Assembly: GCF_022701255.1 (NCBI RefSeq)
Contig: NZ_CP031705.1
Span: forward strand, 6,200,001-6,264,000
DNA: 64,000 nucleotides
Direction: 5' to 3'
Source of the DNA: Microcoleus vaginatus HSN003
Lineage (GTDB): Bacteria > Cyanobacteriota > Cyanobacteriia > Cyanobacteriales > Microcoleaceae
Below are positions 54,535 to 63,125 of this stretch, one piece after another. A program made the position numbers and the translations under genes. The number at the start of each line of letters is the position of its first letter. The stretch's first letter is position 1. The notes below the pieces were generated by a model. The model saw only the letters and a list, made by a program, of their open reading frames with translations, was not told the DNA's origin and made no database searches.

Positions 54535-55422
54535 TTACGTTTTACTTGTGAGTTTGCCCGGTTCCGGTTTGGGCCCTCTTGAGCCATTAGCGTCTCTGTT
54601 TTCCTGTTCGCGCTCTTTCTGTGACAAGCTGCGGCGGGCGGCTTCTACAAACTGACTGACGCGGATCGGATCGATGGGCTGCTCGATGCGGCCGTTTCGC
54701 TTCAGGGAACTCGATACGATTACGCCGTCAGCGGCCTGCATGAGGGTGGAAATGTTTTCCCACGAGGCGCCGCTGCCGATGAAAACTGGAATTCCCGCTG
54801 CTGCTGCACTCGCGAGTTCTAAGTCTTCGAGATTGGGAGGGCTGCCAGTTGTCCAGCCGGAAAGGATCACGGCGTCGGCTAAAGCGCGTCCGATCGTCTC
54901 TTGGACGGCTGTGGTCAAGTTGGGGCTGCCTAGGGGTCGCCCGTGCTTGACTAACACGTCTGCTAATATTTTGACATCGCTGCCCAATTCCCGGCGGTAG
55001 CGCAGTAGCTGGTGAGCTTGGCCTTCAATTAAGCCTTGGTCTGTAGCCATGATGCCGTTGAGGACGTTGACGCGGATGAATTGAGCTCCTGTGCAGGAGG
55101 CGATGGCGATCGCGCTGTGGGCGTCGTTTCGCAGCACGTTAACGCCGATCGGCAGCGTCACGAGATTTGTTAGCCTCTCAACTACCAGAGTCATGGCACT
55201 TACCACCGCCGGATCTACGCTGTCTTTAGCAAAAGGAGCGTCGAAAAAGTTCTCGACTATGATACCGTTTGCGCCACCAGAAGCCAGCGCTGTAGCCTCT
55301 TGCTCGGCTCTTCCGATAATAGCTTTGAGGTTTCCGCCCCAGCGGGGAGAAGTTGGCAAAGGCTGTAAATGTACGACACCGATTATGGGATTCGGCGTTT
55401 TGAATATTTGTTTTAAGTCCAC
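54535..55422 (-). CDS. btpA: BtpA/SgcQ-family photosystem I biogenesis protein
   Basis: 295 aa from the GTG at 55422 (VDLKQIFKTPNPIIGVVHLQ); the open frame runs 40 codons further to 55542 but those residues look non-conserved. TIM-barrel-like: GVVHLQPLP, GGANGIIVENFFDAPF, LPIGVNVLRNDAHSAI, FIRVNVLNGIM, ILADVLVKHG, ADAVILSGWTTG and VFIGSGASWENI. BtpA is needed to stabilise photosystem I reaction-centre proteins in cyanobacteria and sits on the thylakoid surface. The C-terminal tail (ENRDANGSRGPKPEPGKL) is variable. Confidence 0.9.
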   Translation of the reverse strand: MDLKQIFKTPNPIIGVVHLQPLPTSPRWGGNLKAIIGRAEQEATALASGGANGIIVENFFDAPFAKDSVDPAVVSAMTLVVERLTNLVTLPIGVNVLRNDAHSAIAIASCTGAQFIRVNVLNGIMATDQGLIEGQAHQLLRYRRELGSDVKILADVLVKHGRPLGSPNLTTAVQETIGRALADAVILSGWTTGSPPNLEDLELASAAAAGIPVFIGSGASWENISTLMQAADGVIVSSSLKRNGRIEQPIDPIRVSQFVEAARRSLSQKEREQENRDANGSRGPKPEPGKLTSKT

Positions 55423-55610
55423 GGATTTTCCTGAAACCACCAAGTTCACTGACGGCTGACGGCGGATTTTGACGGTATATTCTAGAATTCTATATCCACG
55501 GGGGCGATTCGGTTGACTTAATCGGGTCGCCAAGTTGCTCAAACCCCGCAGCCATAACAGTTTAGATTTTAGATTTTAGATTTTACAAGGACGACCTACT
55601 TACTTCACTG

Positions 55611-55730
55611 CAAGAGGGATACTTGCTTCCAGACAGGAGTCCTCGAAAGCAAAAAAAGTTTAGATTTTAGGGAGATTTCCCAGATTTATCTGTGGAGTCA
55701 ATGCTTTAATCTTTAATCTAAAATCTACTG
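55611..55730. repeat. Composite repeat copy 3 (left flank of SGNH gene)
   Basis: GGATACTTGC, AGCAAAAAAAGTTTAGA, then the core CCCAGATTTATCTGTGGAG TCAAT and AATCT units. A matching copy lies at 56823-56925 in the same orientation past the SGNH gene. The spacer 55423-55820 also holds a TTTTAGA array at about 55561-55587. Confidence 0.7.
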
Positions 55731-55739
55731 ACTACAATC

Positions 55740-55788
55740 GGGGTTGAGAGCTTGACTGCTGTTGCATTCTTTTTTATACCTTGGTGTC
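55740..55788. repeat. GTTGCATT dispersed element, copy C
   Basis: GGGGTTGAGAGCTTGACTGC, TGTTGCATTC, a T-run and GGTGTC, matching the copies at 36341 and 50736. It ends 32 bp before the SGNH gene start. Confidence 0.6.
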
Positions 55789-55820
55789 GGCAGGGGTTTA
55801 TCCTTCTCTATCGAGGTTAA

Positions 55821-56819
55821 GTGGTGAAAGTTGTTCTCATAATTTTGGCTGTCACCGCAGGATTGGGGGTGGCAATCGAAGTGCTGCTGCGGGTGCTGCT
55901 GGGTTTTGGTAATCCCTTGATTTACATTGCCGATGCCGAGTGCGGCTATTTGTTGGCGCCCAACCAGAAGGTGCGTCGCTTGGGCAACCGGATTGAGATT
56001 AACGAGTATTCGATGCGTAGCGGAGCGATCGCCCCTACACCCCCTCCAGAAACTCTGCGTGTCTTGCTGTTGGGAGATTCTGTCGCCAACGGCGGTTGGT
56101 GGACACATCAGACAAATACGATCTCGGAAATTATGGCTCGGAATTTGAGACTGCAAGTACAGAATCTGGCGAGCACTACACAATTAGGTTCACAAGTCAA
56201 CTATTCAATTTTTGAAGTTCTCAACGCCTCAGCCAATTCTTGGGGGCCGAGGAATCAACTTGCTTACGCCCAGCGGTTCGGTGTTTTTGGGGCAAAGGCT
56301 TTGGTTTTGCTGCTCAATACGGACGATTTGTTTGCATCGGCTCCTTGTGATCTGGTTGTGGGGCGCGATCGATCTTACCCGGATCACAAACCCCGATCGG
56401 CTACGCTAGAGTTATTGAGCCGCTACCTGCTACCTGCAGTGCCGACTCGCCAATTGGCAGCACCCGGAGCCACCAGCAGCGATGTAGTAGCCTGCAACTT
56501 AGAAGCTATTCGCCAAATCCAGAAAATAGCTGTATCGGCCAACGTCGAGTTTTTGCTAGCCGTCACGCCGAAGCGGGGCGAACTCGGCGGCCCGGGCCCT
56601 CGCGACTGGGAAGTCAAGGCTAGAGCGCGTCTCGCCGAACTCGTAGAAACAGAGAAAATTACTTACATAGATTTTCTTCCCATTTTCAATTGTGTGGCAG
56701 AATTTCCAACTTTGTATCGAGACAGCATTCACCTAAGTCCTCAAGGAAATCAGCTAGTTAGCCAAACCATCAGTCGTCAAATAGTCGCTCTTTTTGGCAT
56801 AAATCCTGACTTCACCTAA
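55821..56819 (+). CDS. SGNH/GDSL-type hydrolase with N-terminal anchor
   Basis: 332 aa from GTG at 55821. N-terminal hydrophobic helix (about 3-25) likely anchors or exports it. Block I is VLLLGDSVANGG (nucleophile Ser about residue 81), the middle contains VQNLASTTQLGSQVN and LLLNTDDLF, and the C-terminal block V is YRDSIHLSPQGNQLV with the Asp-x-x-His pair. It is an esterase/acyl-transferase-type fold acting on outside substrates, perhaps cell-surface polysaccharide. Direct repeats flank the gene, which is unusual. Confidence 0.82.
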   Translation: MVKVVLIILAVTAGLGVAIEVLLRVLLGFGNPLIYIADAECGYLLAPNQKVRRLGNRIEINEYSMRSGAIAPTPPPETLRVLLLGDSVANGGWWTHQTNTISEIMARNLRLQVQNLASTTQLGSQVNYSIFEVLNASANSWGPRNQLAYAQRFGVFGAKALVLLLNTDDLFASAPCDLVVGRDRSYPDHKPRSATLELLSRYLLPAVPTRQLAAPGATSSDVVACNLEAIRQIQKIAVSANVEFLLAVTPKRGELGGPGPRDWEVKARARLAELVETEKITYIDFLPIFNCVAEFPTLYRDSIHLSPQGNQLVSQTISRQIVALFGINPDFT

Positions 56820-56822
56820 AGA

Positions 56823-56925
56823 CGGATACTTGCCCACGACTTTTGTTGTGGAGAGCAAAAAAGTTTAAACCTTAGTTCCAGATCCCAGATTTATCTGCGG
56901 AGTCAATCTAAGATCTAAAATCGTT
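56823..56925. repeat. Composite repeat copy 4 (right flank of SGNH gene)
   Basis: GGATACTTGC, GAGCAAAAAAGTTTA, core CCCAGATTTATCTGCGGAG TCAAT and AAAATC units; same orientation as 55611-55730. Confidence 0.7.
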
Positions 56926-56954
56926 CGACTGAGCGCAACTCGACGCTCGCACTC

Positions 56955-57117
56955 GCCGAACTTCTCACGCCGAATTGTCCAATCTCAAATCGACGGACAT
57001 CGAATCCGGTTGCATGGGAACAGTTACCCTCTTCAACGAACAACAAACCCAAACTGTAAAAGCACCCGGAAACGACATGATTTGTCTGGATTTAGCTAAC
57101 TTGCAAAGTAGACTCTA
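56955..57117 (+). pseudogene. Possible gene remnant (C-terminal fragment)
   Basis: Read in one frame to the TAG at 57115-57117, this stretch gives HAELSNLKSTDIESGCMG, TVTLFNEQQTQTVKAPGNDM, ICLDLANLQSRL with protein-like composition. Only about 34 codons follow the ATG at 57014, and no upstream part is recognised. It may be the surviving 3' end of a small gene, ending right against the convergent oxidoreductase gene, or chance. Confidence 0.3.
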
Positions 57118-58222
57118 GCTCTTTTGGATACCAAGCTTGACCGTCGAGAGCCATTTGCTCGATCAAACTCGCAAGCCGCAGAGCTTTGAGAGCTTGTTCT
57201 CCTCCCACAGAAGGCTGATTTCCACCCCGCACGCAATTAATAAAATGCTCCAATTCTGCGTGGAGCGGTTCAATATTGCTGGTGTAAACTTTCTCGATCA
57301 ACCCATCTTGACGGTAAAGCACCTGACCGTAATCCGTCACGTAATTGGCGGTTGTTTGTCGGTGAATCAAGATTTCGTTGTTGAGAAAATCTGCCTCTGT
57401 CAGAGAATTCTTGCAGTGAGCCACGATTGAACGGAGTTTGCGGTGCGTCACCTTACTGGCAGTCAGGGTGGCGACAATGCCGTTAGCAAAGTTCAACGTC
57501 GCTGTCACGTAGTCTAAATAACCTGAATCTGAGGCCCTGCTGCCGCTGGCCGTCAGCTTCACCACTTGGGAATCTGCCAATTCCAAAAGCAAGTCGATGT
57601 CGTGGATCATTAAATCCAAAACTACCGATACGTCGTTAGCCCGCTGGGAATAGGGACTCATCCGGTGAGCTTCCAATGCCAGTAACTCTTCAGTTTTCAG
57701 CACTTTGCCGAGTTCCTGAAAAGCTGGATTGAAGCGCTCGATGTGACCCACTTGTAAAATCCGGTGGGCCTCAGCAGCCGCGTTGACCAAAGATTCGGCT
57801 TCGGCAATGCTAGCCGCGATCGGCTTTTCAATTAAAACGTGAACACCCGCTTGGAGACAAGACATCCCCACAGGGTGGTGCAGGCGAGTTGGAACGGCGA
57901 CGCAAACTGCATCTACGTGGGCGAGCAAATCTCGGTAGTCTTCAAAGAAGCGAACCCGGTATTTGCTTGCTACATCTATTCCCCGCTCTACATTTATGTC
58001 TGCAACACCCACGAGTTCGATATCTTTTAGCAAGCTCAGAACTCGCGTGTGGTGCTGGCCCATATTGCCAACCCCAATCACCCCAATGCGGAGGGGTTCG
58101 GGTTGACTTCGCTGGGCGAAAACGTTTGCGTATCCCAATGACATCCTATCTAGCACTCCTGGATTCTCCTCCACCACCACAGGAATCAAGCCCCTTGGCT
58201 TCCCTAAGCTACTCACAGCCAT
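57092..58222 (-). CDS. Gfo/Idh/MocA-family oxidoreductase
   Basis: 376 aa. N-terminal NAD(P) domain begins after a ~45-residue extension: LRIGVIGVGNMGQHHTRVL, VGVADINVERG, DAVCVAVPTRLHHPVGMSCL, GVHVLIEKPIA (the EKP motif) and HIERFNPAFQEL. The C-terminal substrate domain follows (VVLDLMIHDIDLLLEL). This group often acts on UDP-sugars or inositol derivatives; the substrate is not evident. The start may be at 58222 or at the in-frame ATG giving MSLGYANVF (58144). Confidence 0.88.
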   Translation of the reverse strand: MAVSSLGKPRGLIPVVVEENPGVLDRMSLGYANVFAQRSQPEPLRIGVIGVGNMGQHHTRVLSLLKDIELVGVADINVERGIDVASKYRVRFFEDYRDLLAHVDAVCVAVPTRLHHPVGMSCLQAGVHVLIEKPIAASIAEAESLVNAAAEAHRILQVGHIERFNPAFQELGKVLKTEELLALEAHRMSPYSQRANDVSVVLDLMIHDIDLLLELADSQVVKLTASGSRASDSGYLDYVTATLNFANGIVATLTASKVTHRKLRSIVAHCKNSLTEADFLNNEILIHRQTTANYVTDYGQVLYRQDGLIEKVYTSNIEPLHAELEHFINCVRGGNQPSVGGEQALKALRLASLIEQMALDGQAWYPKELESTLQVS

Positions 58223-58652
58223 CCAGATAGTACCACAGTCAAACTATTTGTGAAGAATTTCTAAGTTCAGTTGGGATTATCGCCTCAGCCAATTAAGCAG
58301 AAGCGACTCCTACACAAGGGTAGAATACCGCGATAAAATGTATGCAAATTGCCTATTGACAAAATTAATTAAATATGCAGTAGCATCTGGACGATCGTCC
58401 GTAGCATCGCCACAACACAAACCCGTCGGAATATTTGGCGATGACGATAAAACATTTTTCTAGTTTGTGTTCAAAAGTAATAGTGAAAGTCATAATTATA
58501 CAAATACAACAGATGACGCATCCGTATTAGTTCGGTTATTTACATTCGGCAATCTTTGACTTCAAAAAAATTTACTTTAAGAATGGGGATAATTACGGGC
58601 GATCGCTCAGTCAAAATAAACTAGACTTACGTCAAGCTTAATAAAAAAAACA
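58223..58652. other. 430-bp spacer between divergent genes
   Basis: No gene seen on either strand. Mostly AT-rich with one HIP1 octamer near 58600 and a TTGACA at 58356-58361 without a convincing -10. It must contain promoters for the oxidoreductase and PEP-CTERM genes. Confidence 0.45.
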
Positions 58653-59288
58653 ATGAGTCAAAAACTAATGCCTAGATTAGGAAGTGCGATCGCTAGCACA
58701 ATTTTAAGTTTGTTTTCAGCCGTGTCATTGGTAGGAGTAGACACAGCACAAGCCGCCTTCCTTACCTACAATTTCCAAGCCGAGGGTGGTGGAGGTAGCG
58801 GCTTTTTTAAGGTGGATAACTCCTCGCTTACAGGAATAGACTTTGAAGGAATTGCAGTATCCGAGGGAAGATTAGACACTTATCTAACTATTTCTAAAGA
58901 TTACTACAATTTGGCCGGGGCTATAGCTTTATTTGATCAAGGGGAGTTTCTCGGACTGCAAGCAAGCGGTGGCGAAAGCTCGATTAGCATTATACCCGAC
59001 GAGTCAGGAGCGCCTTACGCCCAGTATGAGACCTCAGCATCTTGGAGGATGGAAAACAACGGGTCGTTCTCTCTTTTTTCGGGGGAGAAGTACGTAACAA
59101 CAATTATTTTCAGCACCGGTGAAGGGATTGTAGACAGAAGTACTCCACCAGTCAACTATGCCCCTGTTTCTTACACCCTAGTGGATACCGCAGCCGAACC
59201 AGTTCCGGAACCTCTCACCGCTGGGGCGGCAGCTTTAGCATTGGCTGGTTTAAGCTGGTTAAAACACAAGAAAAAAATGGCAGTTTGA
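58653..59288 (+). CDS. PEP-CTERM sorted exported protein
   Basis: 211 aa. Signal peptide with a likely cut after AQAA (about residue 35), a beta-rich middle (FLTYNFQAEGGGGSGFFKVD, GIDFEGIAVSEG), and a C-terminal PEP-CTERM tail: PVPEPLTAGAAALALAGLSW followed by LKHKKK. The Pro-Glu-Pro motif, helix and basic end mark it for exosortase processing and export to the surface. No exosortase gene is in the window. Function otherwise unknown. Confidence 0.88.
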   Translation: MSQKLMPRLGSAIASTILSLFSAVSLVGVDTAQAAFLTYNFQAEGGGGSGFFKVDNSSLTGIDFEGIAVSEGRLDTYLTISKDYYNLAGAIALFDQGEFLGLQASGGESSISIIPDESGAPYAQYETSASWRMENNGSFSLFSGEKYVTTIIFSTGEGIVDRSTPPVNYAPVSYTLVDTAAEPVPEPLTAGAAALALAGLSWLKHKKKMAV

Positions 59289-59324
59289 GGTGCGATCGCA
59301 CCTCAACAATTAAGCACTCAGAAG

Positions 59325-60662
59325 TCACTTTTCCAAGAATATTCGAGTTGCAAAATTTTGCTCTCGATTCGGAGACAGAGCTCTGGCTTTCAAAATCGCC
59401 GCTACCAAAAAAGCATAGGACAAAACTCCCACCAAGGCCAGCAAAAGTACGCTGACGGCTCCCGACGCATTCCACAAAGCGTGAAGTGCGGAAGCGCTGA
59501 AATAACCTACGCCCAAAATTTGCCAGCGCTTCCTAGGTTTGAGGGCGCTCAAACCGATAAAATATCCCAAATAGCCACTGTAAGCCATGTGTCCGGCGGC
59601 GGAGCCCAAAATTCGGGGAATTAGCAACTGCAATCCTACTAATTGTCCGGCTTCGGGTCCTGCTTGAAGGGTGACATTTTGGATAATATTGGGAACGTGC
59701 TGTCCCATAGTTTCTAACAGTGTAAAGCCGACTGCTGAGGCACTTCCTAACAGAATTCCGTCTAAAGGTTCCCAAACGCCTACTCGATCGCGCCACGGAT
59801 TTTTCAGCCAATTTCCCAGCAGCATCGCTCCCAAAACGGGCAGGGCTTTCAGCAATTCTTCCATCAGACCCGCCCCGAAAAACATTCTGGCCAAAAAAGG
59901 CAAAAAACTGATTGTTTCGCCTTCAGTGGGCAGCCGGCCGGGCAAAATTTCTCTAAATACTAATATAAATCCAATTAATAAGGGGCTGATCACAATCAGG
60001 ACTGTAGCTAACGCCGAACCAAGCAATACCCACCAAGGCTTGTGTTTGCCACACAGTTGATAGATAAAATAGTAAGCCGCACCGGCGAGGTAAGCTGACA
60101 GCAGCAAGTTGAATGCTGCGGAATTTCCCACGGCGACAAACATCGACACGACAACAATAACTGTGGCAATACCTGGATATAAGTAAGCTTTTTGGCTTAA
60201 TTGTTTACCCGTTGAGGCGATCGGGAATAATTGAGTTAAAGTGAGAGCGTCTTTTTCGCTACCGCCAAAATTGCCCGTTTGTGGTGCAGGGAATCCGGGT
60301 TGATTGTGGTAAGGGTTTAGGGGAGATTCAAATATAAATTCAGGGCCGTCAAGGCCGAGACTGATGCGATCGCCTGTTTCTAAAGTTTGGCAGCCAGAGA
60401 GCTTTTTTCCGTTGATATAAGTTCCGTTAGCGCTGTTGAGGTCGCAAATTTCCCATCTCGTCAAAGTACCCTGAGTTAGGGGACGGATCATGGCGTGGCG
60501 ACGGGAAACCATGCCGTGACCGATCGACTCTAAAGCTATTTGACAATTGCGATCGCGTCCGATGACTAATTCCCCATCTTCACAAAGTTGGTACTTGGAT
60601 GCTGGCGTTCCCGCAGCATCTTTAGCTAGCACTTGTCGCAGAAATCCGATTTCATTAGTCAT
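59325..60662 (-). CDS. FHA domain-PrsW intramembrane protease
   Basis: 445 aa. N-terminal FHA domain (about 30-110) with LVIGRDRNCQIALE, VSRRHAMIRP and DLNSANGTYINGKKL. A Pro/Gly linker (about 115-145) leads to a PrsW-family domain with about eight membrane helices. Its active-site motif GLMEELLKALPVLGAML (EExxK) is present, with LLGSASAVGFTLLE and AAGHMAYSGYLGYFIG carrying further conserved residues. PrsW-type proteases cut membrane-bound regulators. Joined to FHA, cutting may depend on phospho-Thr binding. ATG at 60662. Confidence 0.9.
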   Translation of the reverse strand: MTNEIGFLRQVLAKDAAGTPASKYQLCEDGELVIGRDRNCQIALESIGHGMVSRRHAMIRPLTQGTLTRWEICDLNSANGTYINGKKLSGCQTLETGDRISLGLDGPEFIFESPLNPYHNQPGFPAPQTGNFGGSEKDALTLTQLFPIASTGKQLSQKAYLYPGIATVIVVVSMFVAVGNSAAFNLLLSAYLAGAAYYFIYQLCGKHKPWWVLLGSALATVLIVISPLLIGFILVFREILPGRLPTEGETISFLPFLARMFFGAGLMEELLKALPVLGAMLLGNWLKNPWRDRVGVWEPLDGILLGSASAVGFTLLETMGQHVPNIIQNVTLQAGPEAGQLVGLQLLIPRILGSAAGHMAYSGYLGYFIGLSALKPRKRWQILGVGYFSASALHALWNASGAVSVLLLALVGVLSYAFLVAAILKARALSPNREQNFATRIFLEK

Positions 60663-60836
60663 GAGTTATGAGTCATTAGTCATTAGTCATTAGTCATTGG
60701 TCATGAGCTCGCGAGCTGTTAGCTGATGTTATTTTTGAGCAGTCTTTATTCCACAGTTATTGGTTGTTAGCTGCTGACTAATTACTAATTACTAATTACT
60801 AATAACTGCTGACTAATGACTAATGACTAATAACTC
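60663..60836. repeat. STRR array (GTCATTA / ACTAATT)n
   Basis: About ten 7-bp units in two blocks separated by about 50 bp of unique sequence. They fill the spacer between the FHA-PrsW gene and the small membrane protein gene. Confidence 0.75.
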
Positions 60837-60839
60837 TGC

Positions 60840-61043
60840 TTATAGATTTGCCCTGGCATCCTGAACGGCTGCATAGAAAAATAGGCCCGTTAGCGGTACG
60901 CTCAGGGCAAGGATGATGCCCGTGACTAAATTGCCAAGTTGAGCTTCTCCCGAGGACAGCTCAAAAATTGAGCCGACTGCCGCGATCGCAGTGATGCACG
61001 AAAGAGCTAAGAGTAAACCACTTTTCGGAGTTCCTGCCATCAT
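60840..61043 (-). CDS. Small two-helix membrane protein
   Basis: 67 aa with two transmembrane helices (SGLLLALSCITAIAAVGSIF and LVTGIILALSVPLTGLFFYA). Its ATG overlaps the def stop by 4 bp, so it is translated with def. I recall similar short proteins next to def in cyanobacteria, but no function is known. Confidence 0.7.
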   Translation of the reverse strand: MMAGTPKSGLLLALSCITAIAAVGSIFELSSGEAQLGNLVTGIILALSVPLTGLFFYAAVQDARANL

Positions 61044-61600
61044 ACTGATTTTACTGCCTTTGGCGAAAATTTATGCTTGACTAATGCTTCATTCAGTGCC
61101 AGCTTGTTTTCTACTCTGTCTACAAACAGCACTCCGTTGAGGTGATCCATTTCGTGCTGAATTGCCCTCGACAGTAACTCTGTTGCTATCAGGGTTTGTG
61201 GGCGGCCGTATTCGTCGCGGTAGGAGACTTCAATGACTTCTGGGCGTTTGACTTCTAAATAAACTCCCGGAATGCTCAAACACCCTTCTTGCAAGATGCA
61301 GATATCGCCGCTGCTACTTTTGATGGTGGGGTTGATCAAAACCATTGGGGGTGTGGCGGGGTTTTCCGGGTCACAATCGAGTACGATTACTTGTTTGTTG
61401 ACTCCGACTTGGGGGGCGGCCAAACCGATGCCATCGGCACTGTACATGGTTTGCAGCATTTCTCGGACTAGCTGCCGAATTTCTGCATCGACGCTTTTGA
61501 CGCGCTTGGCTGGCTGCCGCAGGACGCGATCGCCTAATGTGTGTATTGTTAGGGGGGGTTTTTCTAACTTTTTCTTTTCAATCAAGACCTGAGCCGTCAT
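61040..61600 (-). CDS. def: Peptide deformylase
   Basis: 186 aa from the ATG at 61600 (MTAQVLIEKKKLEKPP); the open frame extends 40 codons upstream but that part has no family match. Motif 1 GIGLAAPQVG, motif 2 EGCLSIP (metal Cys) and motif 3 QHEMDHLNG (metal His pair and catalytic Glu). It removes the formyl group from new proteins. Translationally coupled to the small membrane protein at 60840-61043. Confidence 0.96.
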   Translation of the reverse strand: MTAQVLIEKKKLEKPPLTIHTLGDRVLRQPAKRVKSVDAEIRQLVREMLQTMYSADGIGLAAPQVGVNKQVIVLDCDPENPATPPMVLINPTIKSSSGDICILQEGCLSIPGVYLEVKRPEVIEVSYRDEYGRPQTLIATELLSRAIQHEMDHLNGVLFVDRVENKLALNEALVKHKFSPKAVKSV

Positions 61601-61701
61601 AGAACCTCGCGGGATGTTTGGAAACCCCCAACAAAAGCTGTTGGAGGATGAAATTGGAACCAATACTATTATTTTCAATATTAATCTAATTTTAAGTAGC
61701 C

Positions 61702-62214
61702 ATGACTGGAAACGCACCAAACCAACGCCCGGTTATTTCTCTGGGGCTTTCGCCTGTTGTAGTGGTGGTAGAGCTTTTAGGTGCGATCGCGATTTTGCTG
61801 GCTGTTTTGCTCATCGTCAAGTTTTGGGCGGTTTTGCCCGATCGAATTCCGATTCATTTCGGCTTAGGGGGGCTGGCGGATGCTTGGGGCGACAAGCTGA
61901 CGATTTGGATCATGCCGGCGGTTGCTGCCATTATTTTTGCGGTTTTCACTGCGTTTTCGCGCTATCCGCATACTTTTAATTATCCGGTACGGATTACTTC
62001 TGAGAACGCTCACCGACAATATCTGTTGGCGCGAGGCCTTTTGGCTGGGCTGAAGGCGGAGATTTGCTGGCTGTTGGCGTTTGTGGTGCGGCAGCAAATT
62101 CTTGTGGCTTTGGGCAATGCTCAAAGGTTTAGTGTGGAGTTAGTTTTGGGGATAATTGTTTTGATATTGGGGACGGTTGGCGTGTATTTGATCAAGGCTT
62201 ATTCTGCTCGCTAG
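61702..62214 (+). CDS. DUF1648-type membrane protein
   Basis: 170 aa with about four membrane helices. The DUF1648 signature VLPDRIPIHFGLGGLADAWG lies between helices 1 and 2, followed by FSRYPHTFNYPVRITSEN. The family includes SdpI-like proteins, but this short form has no assigned role. ATG at 61702, divergent from def across about 100 bp. Confidence 0.82.
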   Translation: MTGNAPNQRPVISLGLSPVVVVVELLGAIAILLAVLLIVKFWAVLPDRIPIHFGLGGLADAWGDKLTIWIMPAVAAIIFAVFTAFSRYPHTFNYPVRITSENAHRQYLLARGLLAGLKAEICWLLAFVVRQQILVALGNAQRFSVELVLGIIVLILGTVGVYLIKAYSAR

Positions 62215-62549
62215 ATGTAGGGCAAAAAACTTACATATACCGAAAAATAAAGTTTTTTGGTAGGAGTTTTTATCCGCAGCTAATATTAAGCTTATCCGCC
62301 TTTAAATTGCATGGTCAAATAAATTTTCACTCTTGTGGGGTGGGCATCCTGGTCGGCCTCAAAATACAATTTAAATGCACAACAGCTTATCCTGCATAAA
62401 CAAATAAAATTTGTTGGTATTGAGGACTAAAATCATCTAAGTTTTATCAGGAGTTTAGTCGTCACTACAAACATTTTGATGGCGGGTAATTGACGGGACA
62501 TGATAGGAATCACAGGCGAGAGGTTTGTGCTATGCTAAACGCCGATCGA
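62215..62549. other. Spacer with partial dispersed repeat, copy C
   Basis: No gene seen. CTTGTGGGGTGGGCATCCTG at 62333-62352 is a partial copy of the repeat at 20463 and 35257. The rest is AT-rich. Confidence 0.5.
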
Positions 62550-63005
62550 CTAACCCATCAGATATGTTTGCTGATTGTTCATCGGCAATACTCGCAACCG
62601 TCGATTTTTTAAATCTGGTTCTAAGCCTAGTTCTTCCATTGGAATCACGCCCAACAACACAGCGGAAACGCCTTCGGGTAACTCTAAACAATCAAATCTC
62701 CCTTCTCTCCCCTCTACAATAATTTGAGCGCCTGCAAAAATTCGACCTTTTTTTATGCCCGCTGATGTTTCTACATCTCTTTCTCCTACTTGTTTTAAAC
62801 CGAGTTGGCTAATAATAGGAGCGGGCAAGGAAAGCAGAGTTGCTCCGGTATCGAAAACAACATTATCGAGGGTAACAGAGCGAACTTCCTCCGCACCAAT
62901 GAATCCCTGTTCTGCCATAACTAGATCGATGCGATTCGTGACGGTGATTGTAGTGATTACTTGACCCATTTGTTTTTCTGGCAGATTGGGGAGTACCAGG
63001 GTCAT
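62550..63005 (-). CDS. Clan AA (retropepsin-like) aspartic protease
   Basis: 151 aa, soluble. The active-site motif VVFDTGATLLSLP (Asp-Thr-Gly, about residue 52) is that of single-domain retropepsin-like proteases which work as dimers, and LLGVIPMEELGLEPD near the end matches the conserved ILG-type motif. Similar small proteins are frequent in cyanobacteria. The substrate is unknown. ATG at 63005; divergent from the gene at 63126. Confidence 0.85.
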   Translation of the reverse strand: MTLVLPNLPEKQMGQVITTITVTNRIDLVMAEQGFIGAEEVRSVTLDNVVFDTGATLLSLPAPIISQLGLKQVGERDVETSAGIKKGRIFAGAQIIVEGREGRFDCLELPEGVSAVLLGVIPMEELGLEPDLKNRRLRVLPMNNQQTYLMG

Positions 63006-63125
63006 AATATGTTACCTCTTTGAGTATAATTAGTGGATGTTTCTATTGTAATGCTATCTAGAATCCTGCGAAAGTTAGTTAAAATCGTTTTAATGACCGG
63101 CTAAAATTAGAATTTGCCTCAACGC

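Noticed and set aside
55725..56183. Minus-strand 152-aa ORF over the SGNH gene start
   Set aside because: It runs antisense to the conserved GDS block and has no family features.
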